From: Isoetes taiwanensis
Taxonomy: Eukaryota > Streptophyta > Lycopodiopsida > Isoetales > Isoetaceae
DNA: 64,000 nt
NCBI GenBank assembly: GCA_021234155.1
Contig: JAJEKV010000158.1
Coordinates: 865,820-929,819 of the forward strand
Direction of reading: 5' to 3'
This document shows, piece after piece, positions 43,412 to 55,450 of this stretch; within the stretch, counting starts at the first letter, position 1; each line of letters begins with the position of its first letter. Both the position numbers and the translations under genes were made by a program. The notes under the pieces were generated by a model that saw only the letters and a list, made by a program, of their open reading frames with translations, was not told the DNA's origin and made no database searches.

Positions 43412-45390
43412 GTAAGCCTTCAATCTTTTTCAAACTCCGAATGGTACTCTGTACCTCTTATATGTTATGTTTTTTTTTCAATCTATTTGTCCACGAAAGC
43501 AAACAGCGGTATTAATTATATCCCTATGTCGTCAAGTTTTTCATCATAACCATATAATTTGGAACCAATACCTTATAAATGTTGTCGGAACCCATGAAAA
43601 TGTCTATTTTTTTCCGATTTGTGTTAAAAGACTTCCTTTTCGTTGTTGGACTCGATGTTTCTAAATTTTCCTACGTGATGAAGCTTTTGATGAGGTCCAA
43701 CATGCCATGTTTGCAACAACTCGAGAGTTTGAAAAGGAGCAACATCTCCGCTTGAGCAAAAGGTTTGCCCCTTCAATCTCAAGCCGGAAGGTGAAAGATT
43801 AAATTTCCTAAAAAGATTGCAAAGGTCGTGGTTTATAACTGCCGCCATGGTATCGATGGACAAAGAGCATTCGACTTCTTCTCAGCGTAGGTAATTAAGA
43901 ATGCCCTCTAGAATTAGGTTTAAGTTGGAATAAGTAACTTAGCAACCCTTTGAAAACACCATTTGGGCTGGTTGGGGTGTTGTGAATAATCGACTATGTT
44001 CATGAGAAGTGAAAGATTGACTATGTAGAGGGATTGCGGTGTGATAATTGCGGATGATTTGTTACTCAAGGCCCGAGATTTGTGTACCGAATGGAAATTC
44101 AAAGCGCCCCACAGCCCGGAGTTTGACAAGGGCCTCATCGAGGGAGCTATTTTTCAACCGAGTCTGCAAAGGTGAATGAAGTTCTCTTTATTTCTTATTG
44201 CAGCCGTAAACAATCGTAGAGTTTTGTTATAGTAGTTCATAAGTTCATTCCATTGATTTATTGAGTATTGGGCAAGGCTTGCTTGATTTTTTTTTTCACT
44301 TTTAGAGACTAGGCCTCACACAATTACGATGGTTTACTTCACCCACTTGAGCAAATGGATATAAATGGGTATGGGTCCTTTTAAAAACGAAGCCAAAGTT
44401 TGCTTATTGAAAGGCTTTTTGTTTTTTGGCAGGTTGTAGCCTTGGCAACTATAGCAATGAAACCTGTTCCATTTTCATCCATATTGGACAAACTCACCGG
44501 ACAGAGGGAAATTACAAAAGATAAGGCATTTCTTTATTGAGACAATGGATGACCATGCATTGCCACTTTCCTTGCAACAGCGAAAGTGATTGAAGTTTAA
44601 TCCACCGAGAGATGGTTTTCAAACTAAAAGGTAGCGACATTCGGCCATTTTTTTTTTGAAGCCCACGGTCCCTCCACAAGGTGTGGTTGAAATTGCACCT
44701 CCGCCCAAAACTAAGTTGATATGAAGCAATTAGAAAAAAATAGTGTCGATACAAGGTCTACAAAGTTAGATATAGGCTAAATAACAAGCCATTGATCGGA
44801 AGCAATTTACAATTGATGGGGAATATACCATAGGTTATAGAAGAATTGCATGTCCGTGCTAACATGTGGGCTACGCCTTTGGAACGAGAAAAGCCTTTGT
44901 CCTTTTGCTTAAGAAGGCGGCATTTGGAAACCATCTATTCTTTTGTCGATTTCGTGGGACTAGAAATTCCTCCGATTTGAAGGAACATGGCCGACTTTGC
45001 CATTAAATCTTTTCTCACGATGTATGTGAAAGTCACATCGCCTTCAAAAAATATGACATGCTATGGTTATTTGCATGGTCGATTAAGATGAGATCGGTCC
45101 ATCTACAACACCATTTGTCTTTCCAAGAATATCGGGATGTGCTTCTTAGATAATAAACAGATGAAATAATCCTTGCAAGAGGTTGCAAATTGTATCTATA
45201 ATATAAGAAAGCTTTCCTTGGACCGATAGTTTTTTACTCTTCCTTTTTCCCTCGAGCAGTGGAAAATTTTAGTACTTCTAAGCCGTTTGTATTGGAGAAG
45301 GAAAATTTAACTTCAATCCATTTTCCAAGATATTTTTACAAAGTTTATATGAATTGCAATACACAATTGCACGAACGTCTTAAATATTGA
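43412..45390. other. no recognised gene
   Basis: Nothing on either strand shows family wording. Confidence 0.4.
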
Positions 45391-45395
45391 CCATC

Positions 45396-45472
45396 GTTAT
45401 GGTTAGCATCCTTCTATCGTATGCGGTGGCCGAACAAAAAAAAAAAAAGTGTAGGTTCAAATCTCGCATGTT
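45396..45472 (+). repeat. possible tRNA-like SINE head
   Basis: TATGGTTAGCATCC (from 45398) or GCGGTGGCCGAAC (from 45423) can serve as an A box. GGTTCAAATCT (45454-45464) is a B box. An A run at 45435-45448 interrupts the middle. Confidence 0.35.
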
Positions 45473-45970
45473 CTCTACCGTATAGATGAGATTGAAAGCG
45501 AAGCGGCGAAGAACGTTCCGGCGATAAGTTTCTTGTACCTATAATGCATTCTACTATTTGTTCTACAAATTGCGTTTACTTTTCTGTATGCAATATTATG
45601 CAGGCATATTTAATTCACACAAGCAACAATGTTCAATTCTACAAGGATCTACTTCCCATTCATGAGGGCAACACCTTGTGCGTCAGCACCTTGTTTTGAT
45701 GTTGCATTTACATCACCAAGGCCATTAAAACCTTGGGCAGACTCGTTATTCCCCTTAAAGAATGACTGTTAATAAAAAAGTACATAGGAGACACCACCAC
45801 CAAAGATACAAAGGGGGTGTCCTTATTACATAGGCCCAAAAAGAACCTGTCTTCGTAATGATAATGAGCCACAGGTGTCTCTAAAGAGGTATTAATCAGT
45901 TTTACGTTCATCTTTTCAACAGTATGCATACGTTTCTTTACTGATTCCAGTCTCCAAGTTGAATTGTCAT
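45473..45970. other. no recognised gene; region beyond the SGT 3' end
   Basis: No coding wording was found. Confidence 0.4.
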
Positions 45971-45976
45971 GCCAGC

Positions 45977-45982
45977 TTTATT
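45977..45982 (-). terminator. poly-A signal (AATAAA) of the SGT gene
   Basis: AATAAA on the minus strand lies about 100 bases after the SGT stop codon, a normal 3' UTR distance. Confidence 0.55.
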
Positions 45983-46080
45983 TTACAAACCAAAGACATA
46001 ATATTGGATGGCCCCGTCATGGAAAACACATCAGATACAATAACTCACCCAGGCATTTTACATTAAATTCTAAATCATTT

Positions 46081-49000
46081 TCATCTTTGACTTTCTGGAT
46101 CCACATCAGACTGAGTATCACGAGTGCTGTCAGGTGCATTTTCTCCACTGCCTTGTGTCTGATGTTGAAACCCACCAAACATTTGCAATGCAGATTGCAT
46201 GAAAGAGGCAAACTCTGGAGGCAATTGCCTTGGCCCATCTTGTGCGCCAGGTGTGCTTCCTGATGTCGCAAAACTAGCATTACCTTGCTGATTTTGTGCT
46301 TGAGCAAACATTTGCATTACTGAGTCTGCAATTCCTGCAACCTGAGATGGCACTTGCTGAAATTGGGGTGCATCCTGAGACTCTGAAGGAGCCTCATTAG
46401 CTTGTCTTTGAGCTTCATGTCTACCTTCATTATCTCTTTGACTTTGTGTGCCACCAAACATGTTGAAGATTGGATGCATGTACTGTGAAGGTAATTCTTC
46501 CCCATCAAATAACATATTGATGTTGCCATCAATCCTAACTTCCGGCATTCCATCAGGTACTCCTCCAGAATTGCTATCATCTGAACCAGTGCTGTTTCTC
46601 ACATCATCTGGCGTATCATGCCATTGACTTACTAAATTGAAAAAATTTCCAAGATTTGATGAGAAGGTTCCATTGACGGCTGATGGTATACCAGCATCCT
46701 GCACAACTAGTTATAATTAATAAAAGTTTCTCAAGTTCCAAAACTGGCAGGAAAGAAAGCAAGAACTACTTCCAAACTAAGGATAGTTTGGCCAAAAACA
46801 TAAATCGAGCAAACTGCGCAGACAGAAAGTAGAATTTCTGGTACATATATGATGGTTGAACTCCCTTTTCTACACACGGTTCTATAAGATATGAAGCTTG
46901 TTCAATTGTCAATATAGCACATCATTATCTCACCTAGTCAGGTTAAAGACCCCAAATGTGTAACATTATAGATCCAGAGAACAGATTGGAAGTTAACAAG
47001 AAAGATAACTACAGCAAAATAGCTCAGGAGCAAAGTCTGATTAAACAGAAAAGAGAGAAACAAAGATTATATTAACGTCTACAAGAGACCACTTGGATCT
47101 ATCAGACCATTTGTACAGCAATCGTGCACAGCTAGGGGCGCATTTGCAGCCTCCTAGAGATGTTACATAAAAATAGAAAAAGAAAAATTAAAACAAGGAA
47201 ATCAGAAAACTTTTGTCTTCTTCCTGGCCACTGGCACGAAGTATGAAGTGATGTCAGACTCGTTTTCTCTTTTAAGGGACTCCTTTACTGCCCGCTTTCT
47301 TCTTCTTGACACTTTCATGGTTACCCCTCTTGGGATCAGATTTATATGGTCCAGGAAGAGACCTGACTTCTGTTTATTATTATTACCACTTCCAATGAAA
47401 AGGAGGCAAAAAGTCTGCATATGTTCTCTATGCAGTCGCCAACAGATATAAATAATTTCTTCCTTTCCTTCGAATGATACCCCATTGGCATAGTGCATAA
47501 GCCTTGTACCTAGAGAATCTTACCTGCCCATTTGCTGGCTGTGCATGCGTCTGTGCCCTGCTTCTTATTGATTCCTCAAGCTTCTTCTGAGCTGCCTGGA
47601 TGAATTCCTTCTATTAATATGATCCATATAAAATTTCTGTGCAATAATCTACCTGCATGCTCTCTTTAACAGCACTGTTTGTTGGGTCCAGCTCCAGTGC
47701 TGCAAAAAAACAAAAGTCTTTCACTTTCATTACGAGAGCAGCTGTAACCGCTTCCTCCATATTTGGAGACAATTAAAAGCAACATAAAGCATTAATACAG
47801 CCAAAAAACCTTGTCTATTGTGCTTACAGGTACCATATTGCACAGGCACCAAACCAAGGAAAAACAAATGAATAGACTCTATAATCAGAATCTAGGTTCT
47901 TGTAACATGACACTTTTTAGCAGATGAGTCTATAAAAGTACAAAAAAAGGGGGATAAACAAACACCTTTCTTGAAGCCCTTTTCTATAGCATCGAGGTAA
48001 TGGCCTTGTGCATAATACACAATACCCAGACGGCTATATGCCTTGCTATATCGAGGGTTGAGATCAAGTGCTTTCTTACAATCCCCAATTGCTGCATCAT
48101 AGTTCCCAGTGTGAGCAGCTGCCCTAAAAACATAATTTTTCATATGTTTAATGACAGCATATTAATTACAAGATAACAAAAAATTCATCAATGTACTACC
48201 TGTTAGCATAAAATATAGCATTGTAACCACATATTGAAATGGCCAAAGTGTATAACTCTATCGCTTCAATGTGACGTTTGGCTCACATGGCAAGGTTACC
48301 TGTGCACACAAAAACAACTGTTTAGAATGTACAACCAACTTGAAAACTTTCCTTAGAATGGCAGGAGTTTGACTACCTTGCACCTTGAATGCTTCAGCAA
48401 GAACATCAGACGTGTCTTCTTCTGTTAATTCTGTTTGCTTCTTGTACTTCTGTCAGATGAAACTTCCCCAGTAAATTTTGCGGAATAGCAAGAAAAAATG
48501 CACAAACAGTCAATTAGCGACCTTTAAAGCAGAATCAAATGTGTTCTTTGCCTGAACTTGGCGAGTAGCATTGCTGTCCTTTGGAACATCAAAGTAACCA
48601 GAATTTTCCAGACCTTCCATGAACTGTTCAAGCAATGCTGCCTCTATTGAGCTCCTACCAGCTGTAATAAGTCCAAAAACTGCATTAGACCTCCTTCTTT
48701 AGAACTGCATCCAAATATTTAACCCGTCAAAGAACAAATGGTCAGAATGAAACAAAAATTTGCCTTCTGAACTTGATGGTCTGTTCGATCTTGCTTCCTG
48801 TGATGACAAAATGAAAAGTCCTGTTAGAGACTGATGACTTTTGGCACAACTAGGCCATAAATACTTACAGTAAGACCGGAATAGGCAGATTGATCCGAAG
48901 ACTGATGAACATTAATAGGATTTGTGGGCGCATTAGATGGTGCTACTAAATTTGGTTGTGCAAAAGCTCTACTTGTTTGTACGCTTCTAAAACCGAGGCC

Positions 49001-49585
49001 ATTAGATAAGAAAAGCTCTGGTAGTAAATATGGATAAGACTGCTCATTCCTAGGCCGTTCATTAAGTCGAAATGCTTCTACCAAGCATTGTTTGGCAACT
49101 TCCAGTCCCTCTCTATCCACACCAGGCGCAACATCCACTGCAGACACAAAGAAAAGGTGAAGCAATTAAGCCACTTTAAATGGCCGTGCATATTTGTTTT
49201 GCCACATAGAAAACAAAGTACGATTCAGATTGTATCATGATAACCAACTTTAGCTTCCACTTCTTTTTTCACGCATAATAAAACACCTCTTAGATGTGAC
49301 TGTGACAAGAGCATGATAAAATACTTAGCTCCTCGATTTTAATGATGAAAACAACAGATCCAAACGTGTTATTTCTGTCTTCGGGTACATGTCATAAAAT
49401 ATAAGGATAAAGAGCTTCTAAACTCTTGTGACCGCATTGATTAAAATGAGCTGAATCTGGCCACAGAATAAAAAGAACTGGGAAGGGAGCTTACCGGATC
49501 CAAGAAAATCAACGAAGGACCGGGCGATAAGGCGGCAAAGAGGGGAATCCGTCCTGAGGGGTGTTCGCTCCCTAGCGCCTGCCAT
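46081..49585 (-). CDS. SGT: small glutamine-rich TPR co-chaperone (SGT/SGTA), ten exons, one internal stop (possible pseudogene)
   Basis: Exons (minus strand): 49585-49495, 49137-48869, 48797-48764, 48661-48522, 48449-48377, 48299-48200, 48123-47966, 47699-47653, 47595-47524, 46698-46081. Together they encode 533 codons plus TGA. The N-terminus SPLCRLIARSFVDFLGSV (about 14-31) and the following VAKQCLVEAFRL are the SGTA dimerisation domain. TPR repeats run about 204-300 (EAIELYTLAISICGYNAIFY, DCKKALDLNPRYSKAYSRLG, YYAQGHYLDAIEKGFKK). A Gln/Met-rich tail follows (VMQMFAQAQNQQG, FMQSALQMFGG). SGTA proteins pass tail-anchored clients to the GET route and bind Hsp70/Hsp90. All introns start GT except intron 3 (GC). 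A TGA in exon 6 would end the protein at residue 207. Confidence 0.88.
48283..48285 (-). other. internal TGA in SGT exon 6
   Basis: The reading is NLAM-stop-AKRHIEAIELY, inside helix A of the first TPR. A single C-to-T change from CGA would explain it. An alternative in-frame acceptor (GAAG|CG, exon start 48263) would skip the stop and lose 12 codons plus the stop. Whether it is used is unknown. Confidence 0.8.
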
Positions 49586-49755
49586 GATCGCTTTGCATCA
49601 AATGCTTGCAAATTTGGTGCTTAGGGTGAAATGTCGCTTTTTCTTTTTCTTTTTTCCCCTGGTCCTAAAACGCGAACCTTTTGGGATTTGTATTGTTCTA
49701 AACGATCAATGTGCTTTTGCACTATGGGTTGCCCGTTATCACACTTTGGGTCTAA

Positions 49756-50872
49756 GGCCCTTTTTCCATGACACTAATGTCTTATATATTTATAGAGATA
49801 TGATTGGGCCACCTAAGCATATAAGACATGGTGGTTTTTCCACTAACACTTTTAAGACATGTCGCATATCACATCCGTACAACATGGGAGTCTTATTTTC
49901 TTCCGGGGGAAACCCCCCGCCACAAAATAAGACAACAAAATCTAACCAATCAGAGTCCGTCTTTGCCGTATAGTTAGGATGTCCCAAAAATGGAGCGGGA
50001 GAAGAAACGTTGCCGTTTTTCGCCAGACGAATGGAGCTTTTTGAATCGCCGTGAGGCTGGGCGGAATCGAAGCATCACTGGAATCGGCTGAACACGAAAT
50101 AGGTAGAAGAAGATGTCGCTGGGTAGAGAAAATGGGTTTTTGAAACTTCTTGGTCTGGTCGAAACTGTAGCTTTAGTTCCAAATTTTTCCTTTCTGTTCT
50201 TTCAGTTCTCTGCTTTTCAATTACATGTTAGTCAAAAACAGACGAATTTGAGCAAATCTCTCGCTCGAATCTGCGCCAAATTTTTAAGGTTAACAGAGAG
50301 ATTTTGCCCTCAACATGAAAAATGATTTTGCCCTAACCGAAAAGCGAGAGATTTTGCCCTAACAAAAAAAATTTCAATTCAAAGATTTGGCAGAGAGATT
50401 TGGCAGGCAAAAACTTTTCAAATTTAGCCCGACATCGCGGGGTTGTTTGAAGGGTTAAAACAAAGGGATGTTGTCTTATGGAATTCGTTATATCAAGATA
50501 TGCCCCAAGAAGTGATTGTGGAGAAGAAGCTCTTGAATTGTTAGAAAAAATGCAATTTGAAGGGATGATTCCAGATTATGTCACCTTCATTAGCCTTCTT
50601 CAAGCATGTGCTAGCATTGTATCGTTATCATGGCAAGAGGCTATTTTAAGCCGCATAGACTATTTTAAGCCTCTAAACAGGTGGAACAACAAAAACCTGA
50701 GTAGTGGAAAATCAAATTTATGAGACATGTCTTATATTATAAGACACCTCTTATATTCAAGCCATGGAAAACTAATTTTTTTAAGACATGCCACAAAAAT
50801 GACGTGGCACCTAAAATGCTGTCTTATAATTATAAGACAGCCATATTTTAAGTCAGCCGTGGAAAAAGGGCC
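49756..50872. mobile_element. PIF/Harbinger (Tourist-like) TIR element, 1.1 kb, containing a PPR fragment
   Basis: The tips GGCCCTTTTTCCATG and (inverted) GGCCCTTTTTCCACG are flanked on both sides by TAA (49753-49755 and 50873-50875), the three-base duplication typical of PIF/Harbinger elements. Subterminal GTCTTATAA and AGACATG words recur in both arms. No transposase was found. The middle holds non-element DNA, including a PPR fragment. Its left tip lies only 170 bases upstream of the SGT start codon. Confidence 0.7.
50443..50640 (+). pseudogene. pentatricopeptide repeat (PPR) protein fragment
   Basis: LFEGLKQRDVVLWNS (50443-50487) is followed in another frame by the continuation ISRYAPRSDCGEEALELLEK, then MQFEGMIPDYVTFISLLQAC AS. 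This is the normal order of a plant PLS-type PPR unit (DVVLWNSMI.GYA...G.GEEALELFEKMQ.EGM.PD.VTF..LL.AC). One frameshift sits at about 50487. Only about one and a half repeats remain. PPR proteins process organelle RNA; this piece cannot. Confidence 0.82.
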
Positions 50873-50954
50873 TAAGTTATCCAACTCTAATATCGGCTGC
50901 TGCTCTATAATGTCCTTTGTGGAACTTTTGAGGACAAATAGAAATTAGGGGCAG

Positions 50955-51190
50955 AAATTTAGGCTGGGCTAGAAAAGTTGCTCGAAGCGCCATTTGGATG
51001 CTTGAAATCCAAAAGAGGGTCTTGAAAATATCCTTACTGCAACTTTTTTGGGCAAACAAAGATTATAGGGCAGGGCAAGAAAAGTTGTTTGAAGCATGTT
51101 TTGGATGCTTAAATTCCAAGACAGGGAATCCAAAACATTCTTCGTGCAACTTTTTAGGGCAAAAATTAGGGTGTCTTGGGTAAAACCCTA
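50955..51190 (+). repeat. ~115-bp tandem duplication
   Basis: AGAAAAGTTG(C/T)T(C/T)GAAGC and TTTGGATGCTT(G)AAAT(T)CCAA(A/G)A, then TGCAACTTTTT(T)(G/A)GGCA, occur at about 50969-51055 and 51078-51161. Confidence 0.8.
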
Positions 51191-51794
51191 GTAGAGAAAG
51201 AGGGCAAAACTTTAGAGAGAGGAAGGCGGCGCGCTTCGAAGGAAGGCGCTGGGAAGGAGGGCGCTAAGAAAGGAGGATATTGAGAAACATATCTTCTGAA
51301 GGCTGAGATCTTGTGTAGTGCTAAGACAAACTGAAAGGTGGCTTTCCAATTTTGTTTCTAATTGATATGTCAGTGGACTGAAGTTAACGCCATGAAGAGA
51401 TTGATAATGAGGAGTCTGGGCAGATTGTTGAACTTCGGCTTCCCTACCCATAGTCTGCCGGAATATGACATGAACTAACAGAGTAGAGTGTCAGGTTTGT
51501 AGGAGTTTCTTCGAGCATGAAGCTAGGTACTCTTCTTCTGGATATGAGGTGATATAGAGCAAGCAAGGGGGAGTGGTCCAGAAGGAGATGGGCGAATAAT
51601 GAGTTGGATGGATGCGCCCTAGGGTTTTACGGGAGGTCGCTTTACCATTTTTGTTCATATCTTGAGCTACAGACTTCGGATTACGGTGTTTTTGGCTCGT
51701 TGAAAAGCTGATTCAGAGCTCTTTCCAAGGTGTGTAGCATCGCAGGTTTTAGATTTCGGCTGATAGCCTTTTCGGCCCTGACAGTTTCGGCTCT

Positions 51795-53253
51795 ATGGCG
51801 TCAACTTCCAAGCTGCCTGCAAAACCTCCTGTATCCATGCTGGTGCAGAGGCCAAATTTGGCATTGCATGTTAACCCTCTGGCTTATAGTGAGAATGTTT
51901 TGCAAGTTGGTGATTTTCCTGCATTGGCACCCTCGGCTGGTGCACCGAAGAGTACAAGTGTTTTGAATAGCGGTAATGCTTCTGTGGATGGTGCCTCGCC
52001 GCCAACTGGTGCCAATTCTAACAAAGATCAGTCCCGTCCACTTCCTTGGAGGTCCTCAACTTCTGGAGTAAATGCTAGCGAGGGGCGCTTTAGTGATTGG
52101 ATCAAGAAGGACTTGTCATCAACTACATCTGGCATGCGTATTACTTCTGACTATTGATGTGATGATTCAGGATAATAAAAGAGATCTCAGTAATCTTTTG
52201 GGCGAGTTGTGAGCAAAGGAGACTCAGTTGGAGCTTCAGTTACCTCCTGTTGAAGTTTTATATCAGCCTAAAATGTGTAAGAATACTCTTCAAACGTCTG
52301 GGTACAATGTGGTCGAGATTGATCATGAACTACACACAAGAAGTGTATTAGTAACTTGTTGTCCTTTAGTGTGGTTGGTCAATATCTTTGGAGCATTTCT
52401 TTACACTAGGAAGCCGGGCTATTGGTTATTTGGTCATCTTCGGAGATTAGGGTTGCCACCTTATCGCATTACTTTAAAGATGCTTTGGATAAGAACTTCT
52501 TTTGATCGCTTTTTATGATGTTGTGGTCGTGGAGCAACTTCGTGCACGTGGTGTGGACCCAATGTGGAGTGATTATATTTTGTACCAGCCTTACTGCCTT
52601 TGGATTTTCTCCCTGGTTCGACTTCGTGCTCTTAGGATGCCATGTTGGTTTTCTATTCCTAATCTTCCTCCCCGATCTCTTAGTGCGGAGTTTCTTATCG
52701 GTATTGCTAATGGTGCGGGTACTCATCCGCCCATTCTATTGTTGATGGTGCTAAAATTTGTGTCTCTCTTCCTTCGGGTCGCAGATCTTCTCAATTGTGG
52801 TTTCGAAAAGTGGCCCTATCTTTGAAGTATGCTTTGCGATTTGCTCAATGGCCCTCGGCTTTGCTGATTTATTTCCCTCAACTTGCTTTATTTGCAAATT
52901 TTTTGTGCTAAGAGAGACGCCTGCAATGGACCTTTCTTCCTCTATACATCCTACCTCACATTTGAGTCCCCTTTACCCTCTGTTGTCCCTTCGCCAATAC
53001 CCAATGCTACCTCATTTGTTGCTATTCCATCTCGGCCGCTAAGACCACTATCCCACGTAAGATTGTGCATACTCCCGCTTTTGAAGAGGATGCTAGGGCT
53101 AAGTTACTGAAGATCCAGAATTGCAAGAGCTGCATGAAAATGTTCAAGAGCATCATGAAAATGCCCAACGTGTATGGACAAATGTTAATTGGAAAAGAGC
53201 ACGCTAATAAGGCTAGTCAATATGTGTCTCATATCATGAGCGATTCTCGATAA
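51795..53253 (+). pseudogene. L1 ORF1 (RNA-binding, DUF4283-type)
   Basis: It starts MASTSKLPAKPPVSMLVQRP and reads QVGDFPALAPSAGAPKSTSV, with a Ser/Gly-rich segment to a stop at about 52155. In later frames it has PMWSDYILYQ, PCWFSIPNLPPRSLSAEFLI and GIANGAGTHPP, the DUF4283-like core. The C-terminal part (FEEDARAKLLKIQNCKSCMK, about 53080) matches the minus-strand copy (TRMLGLNYKRSRRCKSGMK frame). Stops at 52155 and at least two frameshifts disable it. Confidence 0.75.
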
Positions 53254-53261
53254 TTTACATG

Positions 53262-53430
53262 GAAGGGTGGAGGAGAGAGGAGGCTCTCCCTGCCGCCACC
53301 AACAAAATAATGGGGGGGGGGGTTAGAGCGAGAGGGAGGCTCTCCCTCACCAAGTCTTTGAACAAAACAACGGAAGGGTGGAGCAGAGAGGAGGCTCCCC
53401 TTGCCAATTTCCGTGGCGAGGTGGGCTGAC
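53262..53430 (+). repeat. short repeats in the L1 ORF1-ORF2 linker
   Basis: Three related GGAAGGGTGGAG(G/C)AGAGAGGAGGCTC-type units with a G run between. Similar units lie at about 13930-14100 on the minus strand in the other copy, so they belong to the family. Confidence 0.6.
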
Positions 53431-53511
53431 CTCCCTTGAGAACCATGCGAGATGGACATGGTTGATCTCGGGCTCTATTGGTATGGAGGTGGAACATAAT
53501 ATTTTGGCCAC

Positions 53512-55450
53512 ATGAACCTGTTGTCTTGGAATGTGAGGGGAGTGGCTTCTTCCCCAAGTAAAAGAAGCAGGTTGTCTCTTTACCTGTCTAAGTTTTCTAC
53601 GACCTTTTGTTGCCTTCAAGAGCATAAATGCCGCCCTTTCAGAAGTGATGGGACTGATTGGAGGATGACATATATGATGCCTTTTGTGAGTTTCAGAAAT
53701 TTAGGAGCCTTGATAAGATTTTGAATACATGTTGTATCTCTCTCATTCCAAATAGCAAGGAACCCAAGACTATTTCTGACTGGCGACCTATTACATTGCT
53801 TTCCTCTGTGTACAAGATCTTTGCTAAGACATTGGCAGAAAGAGTCCGAGACATCTTGGCTGACGCTATCTCGTCAACACAATCTGGCTTTCTCCCTCGT
53901 CATTGTATTCTCAACAACGTGGTTGCTGCCTATGAGGGAATATATTGGGCCCGGTTACAGGGTCATAGAGCAGTGTATCTTAAGCTTGATTTTGCTAAAG
54001 CTTATGATAGTGTTGATTGGGGTTTCTTGGAGAAGTGTCTTCTTGCACTTGGGTTTGGGGAGTCATTCACAAGGAATGTCATGAAGCTCCATACATCGGC
54101 CGGATCATCGTCCTTTTCCGTATGAAGCCATCCGATGTTTTGTAGTGGGTAGAGAGGATTTGGCAAGGTTGTCCCTTAGCACCATTGCTTTTCACAATTG
54201 TGGCGAAGTATTATCCCGGCTCTTCTCTGTGGCTACCCAAGATGGCGTTATTCAAGGCCTCCCAATGGACGATGGGTCTCAAGAGGTATGTAACCAAAAG
54301 ATATCGATGACACTTTTTGTTCCTAATGTCAGAGGCATTTGAGAATCTTCGTAATGCTAAGCTATTATTAGACACATTCTCCTTAGCATCGGGGAGTTCT
54401 TGTAAGGTGGCAAAAAATGTACTGCTTTGTGGACGTTGGACGGTCCTCATCCCTCCCTGTATTTTGGACTATCCATGGAAGATTCTTCGCATGGCAATAC
54501 CACAAAGTTGCTTGGTATCCCGGTTGGAATTGGATCTCTCGCCCGGATGCTTGGGATGAAATCATTAGTGGGTTGCAAAAGCACTTGTTTTGGTGGAATA
54601 TAGCTAAACCGGTCCATGCCCTTAGAATCGGTGGCTAAATCGTTCTTAGTATAATACTCATGTCTACATGGCGTCGGCTCTATTAGCTCCGCAGCTTTCA
54701 GTAAGATGGAGGAGATTGTGCGTATCGTCGAGAAATTTTATTTGGGGTGGAAATGAGCTAGAGGCGGTGGTCAAGGTAGCTTGGCTTAAATGCATTAGAC
54801 CTAAAGCCGGTGGTGGTCTTGGTATGTTGGATTTTCACCTCCAAAGCAAGGTGATGATATCAAAGTTTATTTGGAGGATTTTCATTGGTAAGGATGATTC
54901 TCCTGGCCTGAGGTTGTTGGTGCGGTCGATTCAAAGATATCTCTCCCATTTCACAAGGCCACCATTAAGCCCCTCCTTCCTTGGGCTTTGCTTTATCATA
55001 TGCATCCGTATCCTAATGCTTCTCCCTTTCTAAAGGGGTTGCTTGCTGCTTGGGACACTGTCAGGTCTCTCTCTGTCCTTTATGCCAGCAAAGGGTTGAG
55101 AGTATTGAGCATTGTTTTTTCTTGTGTGAGCGGCTTCGGCAGGCATGGTCTTGGTTGTTGACCCTATTTGGCACGTCTCGATCTAGCCAAAGAATTTTGC
55201 TTGCTATCTATCCCGATGCTTGGCCCAAACTAGGGAAACGAAGCTTTTCATCTCAGCGTGTGGGTCGGTTTTGTTATGGTCAATCTGGAAGAGAAGGAGG
55301 TTGTTTATCTTTAAGGGCTTAGATAATGCGGATGAGATTGTTCTTGATTGGAAGAAAAATAAAATTGTTATGGTTTACAATTGTTCTTCTCTTGATCAAG
55401 AGAAGAAATCTCGATCTGGCATACTTACCTTGATTCATTCTTTTGCATAG
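53512..55450 (+). pseudogene. L1 ORF2 (endonuclease start, RT, zf-RVT end)
   Basis: The endonuclease start (WNVRGVASSP, LQEHKCRPF) breaks off at about 53650. The RT follows at once: SLIPNSKEPKTISDWRPITL, AISSTQSGFLPRHC, YLKLDFAKAYDSVDWGFLEK. Most of the endonuclease is therefore deleted. The catalytic YADD site is damaged: at 54302 TAT is followed by CGATGACAC, two bases short. Thumb-like GGGLGMLDFHLQSKVMISKF comes next. The zf-RVT module is CPLCQQRVESIEHCFFLCER then RQAWSW (about 55077-55155). Many frameshifts are present; it is inactive. Confidence 0.88.
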
